In this document: positions 32,152 through 41,011 of the stretch, one piece after another
How positions within the stretch are numbered: the stretch's first letter is position 1
How the letters are laid out: each line of letters begins with the position of its first letter
NCBI GenBank assembly: GCA_002434305.1
Contig: DJJU01000006.1
Coordinates: 868,001 to 932,000 of the forward strand
Length of the DNA: 64,000 bases
From: Alicycliphilus sp. UBA6560
Lineage (GTDB): Bacteria > Pseudomonadota > Gammaproteobacteria > Burkholderiales > Burkholderiaceae_C
Direction: 5' to 3'
Program-made: the position numbers and the translations under genes
Notes under the pieces: model-generated
The model's database searches: none
Seen by the model: only the letters and a program-made list of their open reading frames with translations
What the model was told of the DNA's origin: nothing

Positions 32152-32622
32152 ATGCCCACCGATACCGCCCTGCTGCGCCAGGCCGTGCAGCTGGCCCACG
32201 ACAACCGCCAGCGCGGCGGACGGCCGTTTGGCGCGGTGCTGGCGCGCGATGGCGAGGTGATCGCCACCGGCGTCAACGAAATCGTGCACAGCCACGACCC
32301 CAGCACCCACGCCGAGATGCAGGCACTGCGCGCCGGCACGCGCGCCCTGTCCCGGCCCAGCCTGGCCGGCTGCACCATGTACGCCAGCGGCCACCCCTGC
32401 CCCATGTGCCTGGCGGCGCTGGTGATGGCCGGCGCCGAGCGGGTGGTCTACGCCTTCGGCAACGACGATGCCGCGCCCTACGGCCTGTCCAGCGAAGGCG
32501 CCTACCAGCGCCTGCGCCTGCCGCTGCAGCCACCCCCGCTGCCGATCGCGCGGCTGGACACCGGCGTCACTCCCGCGCAGCTGTACGGCGAGGCGCCCTG
32601 GCCCGCAGGCCGTGGCGCCTGA
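32152..32622 (+). CDS. Nucleoside/guanine deaminase (cytidine deaminase fold)
   Basis: A 156-residue zinc deaminase. The zinc motif is complete: HAEMQAL supplies His and the catalytic Glu, and ASGHPCPMCLAALV supplies the two Cys (PCxxC). RQRGGRPFGAVLARDG and SHDPSTHAE resemble guanine deaminase GuaD more than the tRNA enzyme TadA, so purine base or nucleoside deamination is the best guess. AGGAGAAA precedes the ATG. It overlaps the start of the MFS transporter gene by 11 bases. Confidence 0.87.
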   Translation: MPTDTALLRQAVQLAHDNRQRGGRPFGAVLARDGEVIATGVNEIVHSHDPSTHAEMQALRAGTRALSRPSLAGCTMYASGHPCPMCLAALVMAGAERVVYAFGNDDAAPYGLSSEGAYQRLRLPLQPPPLPIARLDTGVTPAQLYGEAPWPAGRGA

Positions 32623-33820
32623 AGCGCCGCGCACGGCCGCCCTGCTGTGGCTGGCCACGGTGGTGCTGGTCACGCTGAACCTGCGCCCCTTCCTCACTGC
32701 CATCGGCCCGCTGGGACAGGCCATCCAGGCCGGCACGGGCATGGACCTGGCCGCGCTGTCCTGGCTCACGCTGCTGCCCATGGCGCTGATGGGCGCCGGC
32801 ACCTGGGCCGCACCCGCCGCGCTGCGCCGCCTGGGCGCGCGCGCTTGCGTGGCTGGCGCGCTGGCCCTCATCGCCCTGGGCTGCCTGGCACGCCTGGGCG
32901 GGACCGACGCGGGCGTGCTGCTGGCCAGCTCGGCCCTGTGCGGCGCCGGCGTGGCCCTGGTGCAGGGCGTGCTGCCGGGGCTGATCAAGCGCCGCTCGCC
33001 GGGCGGCGTGGCGCAGATGATGGGCGTGTACTCCGCCTCGCTGATGGGCGGCGGGGCGCTGGGCGCGCAGCTGTCGCCCCTGGCGCTGCAGTGGGGCCTG
33101 GGCTGGCAGGCGGCGCTGGCCCTGTGGGCCGCGCCCGTGCTGCCGGCCCTGGCGCTGGCCTGGCACACGCTGCGTGCGCCGCCCGCGCCCCGGGCGCCCG
33201 CCGCCACGGCCCCGGCGCACGACGACACGGGCTGGCTGATGCGCCGCCCGCGCACCTGGCTGCTGATGCTCTGCTTCGGGCTGGTCAACGGCGGCTATGC
33301 CTCCATGGTGGCCTGGCTGGCGCCGCACTACCAGTCGCTGGGCTGGAGTGCCGCGCGCAGCGGCCTGCTGGTGGCCGTGCTGTCGGTGGCGCAGGCCGCG
33401 GCGGCGCTGTCGCTGCCGGCGCTGGCCGCGTCCCGGCCGGACCGCCGGGGCTGGCTGTGGTGCGCCCTGGCCTGCCAGGCCATCGGCTTCGCCCTGCTGG
33501 CCTGGTGGCCGCTGGCGGCGCCGCAGGCCACGGCCATCGTGCTGGGCGCGGGCCTGGGCGGCTGCTTCGCGCTGATCATGGTGGTGGCGCTGGACCACCT
33601 GCCCGACCCGGCGCAGGCCGGCGCGCTGAACGCGCTGATGCAGGGCGGCGGCTTCATCCTGGCGGCCCTGGCGCCCTGGGTGGTGGCCCGGCTGCACCAG
33701 GCCACGGGCGGCTTTGCCGCCGGCTGGCTGGCGCAGCTGGGCGCCGTGCTGGCGGCCTGCGTGCTCGCCGCGCGGCTGTCACCAGTGCATTACGCCCGGG
33801 TGATGCGCGCGCCGGCCTGA
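32612..33820 (+). CDS. MFS transporter, CynX/NimT-like
   Basis: A 402-residue inner-membrane protein with about twelve helices. LNLRPFLTAIGPL and LWLATVVLVTLNLRP match the CynX/NimT subgroup, and the halves are joined by a Pro/Ala-rich loop near residues 190-205. GTG at 32612, inside the end of the deaminase gene, is taken as the start because the hydrophobic region begins 10 residues later. Coupling with a deaminase hints at transport of a purine-related or cyanate-like compound, but this is inference. Confidence 0.85.
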   Translation: MAPEAPRTAALLWLATVVLVTLNLRPFLTAIGPLGQAIQAGTGMDLAALSWLTLLPMALMGAGTWAAPAALRRLGARACVAGALALIALGCLARLGGTDAGVLLASSALCGAGVALVQGVLPGLIKRRSPGGVAQMMGVYSASLMGGGALGAQLSPLALQWGLGWQAALALWAAPVLPALALAWHTLRAPPAPRAPAATAPAHDDTGWLMRRPRTWLLMLCFGLVNGGYASMVAWLAPHYQSLGWSAARSGLLVAVLSVAQAAAALSLPALAASRPDRRGWLWCALACQAIGFALLAWWPLAAPQATAIVLGAGLGGCFALIMVVALDHLPDPAQAGALNALMQGGGFILAALAPWVVARLHQATGGFAAGWLAQLGAVLAACVLAARLSPVHYARVMRAPA

Positions 33821-33830
33821 GCCAGTGCGG

Positions 33831-34331
33831 TCAGAACACGCCCAGCGCCAGCCCCGCGGCCAGGGCTTCGCCCAGCGCGCGGCAGCGCTCCAGGTCGCCC
33901 GCGCCGATGCGCTTGGGCGCCAGGATGGCCTCGGGCGTCTGCGCATGGGTGCAGACGATGAGCGGATCGGCCACGGCCTTCAGGCGCCAGCCGGTGGCGA
34001 TGCGCGCGATCTGCCGCGCGGCGTTCTGCCCGTCGCTGCCGGCGCAGACCAGACTGGCGTAAGGCCGGCCGTTGATGCGCTCCAGTGCCGGGTAGTAGCA
34101 GCGGTCGAAGAAATCCTTGAGCTGGCCACTGACGGCGGCCAGGTTCTCGGGCGTGGCGAACAGGTAGCCGTCGGCGGCCAGCACGTCCTCGGGGCCGGCC
34201 TGCGCGGCGTGCAGCAGCCGCGCCTGCACCGCCGGCTCACCGTCCGCGCCTGAGCGCGCAGCCTCGGCCATCTGGGCCGTGCCGCCGGTCAGCGAGTGGT
34301 AGACGATGAGCAGGGTCTTGGTGCCAGACAT
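33831..34331 (-). CDS. Flavodoxin-like NAD(P)H-dependent oxidoreductase
   Basis: A 166-residue flavodoxin-fold protein. The FMN phosphate loop is YHSLTGGTAQMAEA near residues 11-24, and DGYLFATPENLAAVSGQLKDFFDR is the second FMN-contacting stretch. ATG at 34329-34331 gives MSGTKTLLIVYHS; no need for an upstream start. Stands alone, convergent with the MFS gene. Redox partner unknown. Confidence 0.83.
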   Translation of the reverse strand: MSGTKTLLIVYHSLTGGTAQMAEAARSGADGEPAVQARLLHAAQAGPEDVLAADGYLFATPENLAAVSGQLKDFFDRCYYPALERINGRPYASLVCAGSDGQNAARQIARIATGWRLKAVADPLIVCTHAQTPEAILAPKRIGAGDLERCRALGEALAAGLALGVF

Positions 34332-34356
34332 GCCGGCATTGTGGCCAGGCGGCCGG

Positions 34357-36195
34357 TCAGAAGGCGTCTTCGGCCAGGGCGGCGCAGGTGGCGTCGCGCT
34401 CGCGCACCACCTGCAGCCAGGCACCGATGCGCGGCAGTTCGTAATGGAAGAAATAGCGGCAGGCGCCCATTCTGCCTGCGTTGGCAGCTATCGAAAGAGA
34501 AGCGTCCCGGGCCAGCACGGCATGGGCCATGTCCAGCCACATCCAGGCCAGGACCACGTGGCCGAGGGCCTGCATGTAGGGCACGGCGTTGGCCAGCGCC
34601 TCGCCAGGGTTGCCGGTGGCCCAGGCCGCCCGGGTGGCGTCGGCCACGTCCTGCAGCGCCTGATCGAGCTGCTGCGCGTAGGGCGCCAGCGCGGGCACCT
34701 GCCGCGCCTTTCCTATCGTGGCGCCGACGGTGCGCGCCAGCAGCTGCAGTCCCGCGCCGCCCTGCATCACCACCTTGCGGCCCAGCAGGTCGGCGGCCTG
34801 GATGCCGTGCGTGCCCTCGTGGATCATGTTCAGCCGGTTGTCGCGCCAGTACTGCTCTACGGGGAAGTCGCGCGTGTAGCCATAGCCGCCATGGATCTGG
34901 ATGGCCAGGCTGTTGGCCTCCAGGCAGTTCTCGCTGGGCCAGCTCTTGGCGATGGGCGTCAGCACTTCCAGCAGCAGCCGGGCGTCGGCCGCCGTCTGCC
35001 CCTCGCCCGTGCGGCCTTCGTCCACCAGGTGCGCGCAGTACAGGTTCAGCGCCAGCGCGCCCTCGCACCAGCTCTTTTGCGCCAGCAGCATGCGCTTGAT
35101 GTCGGCATGCTCGATAAGGCGCACCTGGGGGGCGCTCGCGTCCTTGCCGCCGCTGCCGACGGGGCGGCCCTGCAGGCGCGTCTTCGCGTAGTCCAGGCTG
35201 GCGTAGTAGCCGGCCAGGCCCAGCATGGTGGCGGCCATGCCGATGGAGATGCGCGCCTCGTTCATCATGTGGAACATGCACTTCAGGCCCTCGCCCGGCT
35301 GGCCCACCAGGTAGCCGATGGCGCCCGCGCCGCCGCGCACCGGGTACTTGCCCTCGCCGAAGTTCAGCAGCGTGTTGGTCGTGCCGCGCCAGCCCAGCTT
35401 GTGGTTCAGCCCGGCCAGGGCCACGTCGTTGCGCTCGCCGGTCAGCCGGCCCTCGGTGTCCACCAGATGCTTCGGGCAGATGAACAGCGAGATGCCCTTC
35501 ACGCCCGGCACCAGCTTGCCGTCCGGCCCCGGGATCTTGGCCAGCACCAGGTGGACGATGTTCTCGGTCAGCTCATGGTCGCCGCTGCTGATCCACATCT
35601 TGTTGCCGCGCAGGCGGTAGCGCGGGCCCAGCGGGTCGGCCATGTGGTCGTTGCCGTCGGGTTCGGCGCGCGTGGCGATGTCCGACAGCGACGAGCCTGC
35701 CTGCGGCTCGGACAGGCACATGGTGCCGGCCCAGCGGCCGTTGAATTCGTTGGCGGCAAACACCTGCTGCTGCAGCGGCGTGCCGTGCACCAGGATGGCG
35801 TTGGCGTTGCCCGTAGTCAGCAGGTTGGAGCCGATGCTGATGGACGCGCAGGCAAAGAAGCTGTTGGCCGCCGACTCCACCACGTAGGGCAGCTGCATGC
35901 CGCCCAGCGCGTAGTCCTGCGCGGCGCCGAGCATGCCGCTGTCGGCATAGGCCTGGCGCGCGTCGTGGGTGCACTGCGGCAGGATGACCTTCTCGCCGTC
36001 GAAATGAGGCTCCTGCGTGTCCACCGTGCGGTTGAAGGGTGCGTACTTCTCGCGCGCGATGCGCTCGCAGGTGTCCAGCACGGCGTCGAAGGTCTCGCGC
36101 GAGTGGTCGGCGAAGCGCTCACGCGCGGTGAGCGTTTCGGCGTGCAGCCAGTCGTGCAGCTGAAAGTCGAGGGTGGTGCGCAGGGAGGTGGTCAT
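34357..36195 (-). CDS. Acyl-CoA dehydrogenase, long form
   Basis: A 612-residue FAD enzyme that oxidises acyl-CoA to enoyl-CoA. The mid-domain FAD motifs are GTMCLSEPQAGSSLSDI and KMWISSGDHELTENIVHLV; the C-terminal core has IQIHGGYGYTRDFPVEQYWRDNRLNMIHEGTHGIQA with the catalytic Glu region. The extra C-terminal helices beyond residue 470 are those of the long acyl-CoA dehydrogenases common in proteobacteria. ATG at 36193-36195 starts MTTSLRTTLDFQL. Alone on the minus strand, close to a cytochrome c gene. Confidence 0.93.
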   Translation of the reverse strand: MTTSLRTTLDFQLHDWLHAETLTARERFADHSRETFDAVLDTCERIAREKYAPFNRTVDTQEPHFDGEKVILPQCTHDARQAYADSGMLGAAQDYALGGMQLPYVVESAANSFFACASISIGSNLLTTGNANAILVHGTPLQQQVFAANEFNGRWAGTMCLSEPQAGSSLSDIATRAEPDGNDHMADPLGPRYRLRGNKMWISSGDHELTENIVHLVLAKIPGPDGKLVPGVKGISLFICPKHLVDTEGRLTGERNDVALAGLNHKLGWRGTTNTLLNFGEGKYPVRGGAGAIGYLVGQPGEGLKCMFHMMNEARISIGMAATMLGLAGYYASLDYAKTRLQGRPVGSGGKDASAPQVRLIEHADIKRMLLAQKSWCEGALALNLYCAHLVDEGRTGEGQTAADARLLLEVLTPIAKSWPSENCLEANSLAIQIHGGYGYTRDFPVEQYWRDNRLNMIHEGTHGIQAADLLGRKVVMQGGAGLQLLARTVGATIGKARQVPALAPYAQQLDQALQDVADATRAAWATGNPGEALANAVPYMQALGHVVLAWMWLDMAHAVLARDASLSIAANAGRMGACRYFFHYELPRIGAWLQVVRERDATCAALAEDAF

Positions 36196-36278
36196 GCGGG
36201 AAATTATGAAAGCCAGCGCCCCCCAGACGTGTCCGCTGGGCGACGGGCGACGGGCGCGCACCACCGGCCCGCCGGCGG

Positions 36279-36677
36279 TCAGCGCGCTGGCGCGCCGGCC
36301 TTGCGGCACTCTGGCGAACCGTTGGCCTGCCTGAGGTAGGCGATCAGGTCACTGCGTTCCTTGGCGTCCGGGACTCCGTCGTAGGTCATGGTCGTGCCTG
36401 GAACCACCTTCATGGGCCCGGCCAGGAAGCGGTCCAGCGTCTTTTCGTCCCAGGTGAGGCCGGAGTTCTTCATGGCGTTTGAGTAGGCAAAGCCGGGCAC
36501 CGAGCCCGCCCGCCGTCCCAGCAGGCCGCAATGGCGCGGCCCCACGCGGTCGTAGGCCAGGGCATGGCAGGCCACGCAGCGGGCGTAGACCTGCTCGCCC
36601 GCGCGTGTGTCTGGCGCTGCCTGCGCTGCCACGGCAAGCGGCAGCACGCCCAGCAGCAACCACCGCCGGGCAGTCAT
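36279..36677 (-). CDS. Class I cytochrome c, exported
   Basis: A 132-residue periplasmic monohaem cytochrome. Signal peptide RRWLLLGVLPLAVAAQA; haem motif CVACH at about 34-38; likely axial Met in PGTTMTYDGV near 95; HCGLLGRRAGSVPGFAYSNAMKNSGLTW is the typical class I loop. Its start overlaps the stop of the ferritin-like gene by 4 bases (ATGA), so both are read from the ECF-type promoter proposed at 37320-37350. It may accept or donate electrons for the ferritin-like partner; inference. Confidence 0.9.
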   Translation of the reverse strand: MTARRWLLLGVLPLAVAAQAAPDTRAGEQVYARCVACHALAYDRVGPRHCGLLGRRAGSVPGFAYSNAMKNSGLTWDEKTLDRFLAGPMKVVPGTTMTYDGVPDAKERSDLIAYLRQANGSPECRKAGAPAR

Positions 36678-37246
36678 GACACGAAGGCCACGGGGACGGG
36701 CGCATCGCCCACCGCCTGGCGCAGCACCGCCCAGTGCATGGCCTCGTCGCCCAGGATGCTGGCCGCCGCCTTGGACAGGTCCCGGTTGCCAAACAGGGGG
36801 ACGGCGCCAAGATAGGCGCTGACGGCGCCCTGCTCCAGCCGCGCCGCAAAGCGCAGCACATCTTCCTGGGACTTCAATTGGTCAGCCGGAAAGTTATACG
36901 CAGACTTGGCAACGACTGGCTTGCCGCCCAATTTCTCGATCGTCTTTGCCAGCAGATCGGCATGCGCCTTGTGGTGACCCTGGAAGGTCACGGCCAGGTC
37001 CAGCACCGGCGGCTGCAGCAGCTTGCTCTCCGCGCCCAGCTGGTAGGCGGCGATGGCCTCCAGCTCGGCGCCCAGGGCGGTGTTCAGGATCTGCGTGTCC
37101 TGGGCCTTGCCGTCGCCGGTCTTGGCTGCCAGCGCGTCGCGGCCGGCCAGCAGCGCAACGGCCGCCCCCGACAGCAGCAGGCCGGACTGGCCGAGGAAGA
37201 GGCGGCGGGCCTCCTGAGGACGGGTGATTTGCAGAAACGACGACAT
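36674..37246 (-). CDS. Tat-exported ferritin-like protein
   Basis: A 190-residue protein with a twin-arginine signal (ARRLFLGQSGLLLSGAAVALLAG) and a four-helix ferritin-like domain from about residue 50. LNTALGAELEAIAAYQLGAESKLL, FQGHHKAHADLLAKTIEKLGG and LRFAARLEQGAVSAYLGAV, GDEAMHWAVL hold the Glu and His residues expected for a di-iron site. Export through Tat suggests folding with metal in the cytoplasm. It is divergent from an ECF sigma gene and overlaps the cytochrome c gene downstream. Confidence 0.85.
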   Translation of the reverse strand: MSSFLQITRPQEARRLFLGQSGLLLSGAAVALLAGRDALAAKTGDGKAQDTQILNTALGAELEAIAAYQLGAESKLLQPPVLDLAVTFQGHHKAHADLLAKTIEKLGGKPVVAKSAYNFPADQLKSQEDVLRFAARLEQGAVSAYLGAVPLFGNRDLSKAAASILGDEAMHWAVLRQAVGDAPVPVAFVS

Positions 37247-37319
37247 GACGATCTCCTTCGTGGGTGACGAGGCCTGCGACGGGCGTCGGGAAATCTGGCG
37301 TCCGAGCCAGGCGCTCATC

Positions 37320-37350
37320 CATTGGACGGAACGGCGCGCCGCCACGTTCC
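37320..37350 (-). promoter_or_regulatory. ECF-type promoter for the ferritin-like / cytochrome c pair
   Basis: On the minus strand GGAAC (37350-37346), a 17-base spacer, then CGTCCAAT. This is the GGAAC-N16/17-CGTC layout used by many ECF sigma factors. It lies about 75 bases before the ferritin-like start. The GGAAC also occurs in the opposite direction at 37328, making an inverted pair. Confidence 0.6.
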
Positions 37351-37436
37351 GGCCCTGCCGGCGGTATGGCTGGTGCGCCGGCCCGCGCCGGAACGCGCCG
37401 CGCGGGACCACCATCTCATCGTCACAGGAGCCGCAC

Positions 37437-38144
37437 ATGCCACACACCCACACCTCGGCCCGCAGCGCAGTAGCCGCCGATGCATCGGATCTGGAACTCG
37501 CCTTCCGGTCCGCCGGCGGTGACGAGCTGGCCTTCGAGGCCATCATGCGGCGCCACAACCGCCTGCTGTTTCGCACCGCGCGCGCCATCTTGAAAAGCGA
37601 TGCGGATGCCGAGGACGTGGTGCAGCAGGCCTACCTGCGGGCCTGGCAAGCGCTCGGCGATTTCAGGGCGGATGCCAAGCTGTCGACCTGGCTGGTGCGC
37701 ATTGCGGCCAACGAGGCTCTCGGGCAGCTGAGGCGCCGCCAGTTGAAGGTCGTGCCGCTGGAGTCCGCGATGGCATCAACCGAACAGATGGATGACGAAT
37801 GGCAGCAGGACGACCGGGATCTCCGCCCCGAGCGCACAGCCATGCGCGCGGAGCTGCGTCGCATCATGGAGGCGCGCATCGACATGCTGCCCGACAACTT
37901 CCGCCGGGTCTTCATGCTGCGCGGCGTGGAAGAGCTGAGCGTGGAGGAGGTCTCGCAGATATTGGAGATCCCCGAAGCGACGGTGCGCACGCGCTTTTTC
38001 CGCGCGCGCAGCATGCTGCGGGAGGGCCTGTCGCAGGACATGGACATGGCTGTCGGAGATGCCTTCAACTTCGACGGAGAGCGCTGCAATCGCATCGTGC
38101 TCTCGGTGAGAGCGCTGCTGTCAGGCAGGCCGCAAAACCCCTGA
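37437..38144 (+). CDS. ECF-type RNA polymerase sigma factor
   Basis: A 235-residue sigma-70 factor of the extracytoplasmic-function class. Region 2 has FRTARAILKSDADAEDVVQQAYLRAWQALGDFRADAKLSTWLVRIAANEAL; region 4 has LPDNFRRVFMLRGVEELSVEEVSQILEIPEATVRTRFFRARSMLREGL. A 37-residue tail follows with FNFDGERCNRIV, a single-Cys motif seen in one ECF subgroup. ATG 37437 follows AGGAG. No anti-sigma gene lies beside it; the divergent Tat ferritin-like and cytochrome c genes are the likely targets. Confidence 0.9.
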   Translation: MPHTHTSARSAVAADASDLELAFRSAGGDELAFEAIMRRHNRLLFRTARAILKSDADAEDVVQQAYLRAWQALGDFRADAKLSTWLVRIAANEALGQLRRRQLKVVPLESAMASTEQMDDEWQQDDRDLRPERTAMRAELRRIMEARIDMLPDNFRRVFMLRGVEELSVEEVSQILEIPEATVRTRFFRARSMLREGLSQDMDMAVGDAFNFDGERCNRIVLSVRALLSGRPQNP

Positions 38145-38194
38145 TCGGCGCGGACCTCCCGAAACATTGGCTGCTAGAAAAGCGGGCTCCCTCG

Positions 38195-38224
38195 CCGGGA
38201 GAGCTCGTGAGCGAGCAATCCCGG
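38195..38224. other. Stem-loop between sigma factor and MFS genes
   Basis: CCGGGA-GA-GCTCG, a TGAG loop, CGAGC-AA-TCCCGG: two helices separated by a symmetric internal loop. It begins 51 bases past the sigma stop. With no T tract it may be an mRNA stability element or a leader structure of the MFS gene. Confidence 0.45.
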
Positions 38225-38416
38225 GCGTGCGGCCGGGCCAGGGCCTCGCCAGCAGACAGCTCGAGGGATGAGCACAATACGCGGTTTGCCCGCTCCACCC
38301 GGCGGACCTGGCCCAGCGGGAGACACCTGCCCGCCGGCTGCTGCCCACGTCGGTGGCCCGGCTCCACCGCCCCTTTTCTCCTCTTGCGGAGCCCCTGGCG
38401 GCTCCGGCGCGCTCCT

Positions 38417-39616
38417 ATGTCTCCTGCATTCCGGTCCCTCTGCCTGCTGAGCTTCGCCATGGTCGTGGGGGTGATGGGCACGGCGCTGATCAGCCCGTTG
38501 TACGGCCTATACCAGGAGACCTGGCACCTGCAGACCGTGGAGGTTTCGCTGATCTACGTGATCTACATGGGCGGTGCGCTGTGCGCCCTGCTGCTGTTCG
38601 GGCGGCTGCCGGACGTGTTGGGCTTTCAGAAGACGATGACCTGGGCCCTGGCGGCGATCTGGCTGGGCACGCTGGCGTCCATGCTGGCGTGGAACGCGGT
38701 CTCGCTCACGGTGGGCCGGTTCATCGTCGGCGCGGCGTCGAGCATGGTGACCACCAGCGCCTCGCTGGGTTTCCTGCATGTGGCGCCACCGGAAAAGCGC
38801 AACCGCATGGCCATGCTCAGCAGCATCCTGATCGCCTTCGGCTTCGGCGTGGGGCCGCTGATGGGCGGCATCCTGGGCCAATGGGCGCCCGCGCCGCTGG
38901 TCACCACCTACGTGCCCACGCTGGTGCTGGCGCTGCTGGGCATCGCCGGGCTGCGCCGGGTGCAGGTGCACCCCCACGACAGCGCCGCCGCGCAGCGCCG
39001 CCGGGCGACATGGGCCGACATCGTGCCCCGGCTGACCTGGCCCGCCGCCCAGGACTCGGGGGTCTTCCTGCTGACCTGCACCTTGCCCTTCGTCGCCTTC
39101 GGCGTGTTCGGGCTGTACGCGTCGATGCTGCCACTGTTCCTGGACAAGATGGTGCCCTGGCACGGGCCGGTGGTGAGCGGCACGGCGGTGGCGCTGATTC
39201 TGTTCGCCTCGTCCGGCTTTCAGCTGCTGGCGCGCCGCGTGCCGGTGCGCTGGACGGGCGTGGCCGGGCTGGTGGCGCTGGCGGCCAGCAACGCCCTGCT
39301 GCTGGCCAACCTGCTGGCCGGCTCCACCGTGCTGTTCTTCAGCGGCGTGCTGCTGACGGCGCTGGGCCATGCGCTGACCATGCTGGCGGGCATGACCATG
39401 ATCAACAAGATCGCCACGGCGCACAACCGCTCGGGCCTGCTGTCGACCTACCTGGTGGTGGGCTACATCGGCTCCATGGCGCCCATGCTGGGCATCGGCT
39501 GGATCGCCGATCGCTGGGGCATGAACGTGGCGCTGGCGTGCTTTTGCAGCGCGGTGGTGGCCATGGGCTGCGTAGCCGGGTGGCTGTTCCAGGCCCACCC
39601 GCGCACCCGGGGTTGA
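38417..39616 (+). CDS. MFS transporter
   Basis: A 399-residue twelve-helix major facilitator. The loop between helices 2 and 3 reads GRLPDVLGFQKTM, the family-wide motif A region, and VGRFIVGAASSMVTTSASLGFLHVAPPEKRNRM is typical of drug or metabolite exporters. The ATG at 38417 is chosen because the first membrane helix starts directly after it (FRSLCLLSFAMVVGVMG), although the frame is open far upstream. Substrate unknown. A 272-base gap with a stem-loop separates it from the sigma gene. Confidence 0.85.
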   Translation: MSPAFRSLCLLSFAMVVGVMGTALISPLYGLYQETWHLQTVEVSLIYVIYMGGALCALLLFGRLPDVLGFQKTMTWALAAIWLGTLASMLAWNAVSLTVGRFIVGAASSMVTTSASLGFLHVAPPEKRNRMAMLSSILIAFGFGVGPLMGGILGQWAPAPLVTTYVPTLVLALLGIAGLRRVQVHPHDSAAAQRRRATWADIVPRLTWPAAQDSGVFLLTCTLPFVAFGVFGLYASMLPLFLDKMVPWHGPVVSGTAVALILFASSGFQLLARRVPVRWTGVAGLVALAASNALLLANLLAGSTVLFFSGVLLTALGHALTMLAGMTMINKIATAHNRSGLLSTYLVVGYIGSMAPMLGIGWIADRWGMNVALACFCSAVVAMGCVAGWLFQAHPRTRG

Positions 39617-39647
39617 GCCGGCCCGGCGCGCACACTGCCGGTATGGA

Positions 39648-39693
39648 TAAAAAACGGCTCCAGCGCCCGTCAGTCAAGCGCGAGCAGCTATCA
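39648..39693 (-). repeat. Dispersed repeat copy 11
   Basis: On the minus strand TTGATAGCTGCTCGCGCTTG, then GGGCGCTGGAGCCG and TTTTTTATCC. It lies past the thiolase stop in terminator orientation, between convergent genes. Confidence 0.9.
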
Positions 39694-39784
39694 AAAACAA
39701 AGCAAACGCCCCGCGCAGACGGCAAGCCTGCGCGGGGCGTGAGGGGGCGCCGGCCAGGGCGCCCGCGGGTGGCTGCCGGCGTGC

Positions 39785-40960
<1,176 letters not shown>

Positions 40961-41011
40961 GTGCGAACTTCCTTGCAAATCTGGTCGAGGGGTGCAACGC
41001 AATGCGTTTCG

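Noticed and set aside
34475..34505. GTTGGCAGCTATCGAAAG inside the acyl-CoA dehydrogenase gene, like one end of the dispersed repeat
   Set aside because: Only about 15 bases match and the flanks do not; it encodes family-consistent residues, so it is probably chance.
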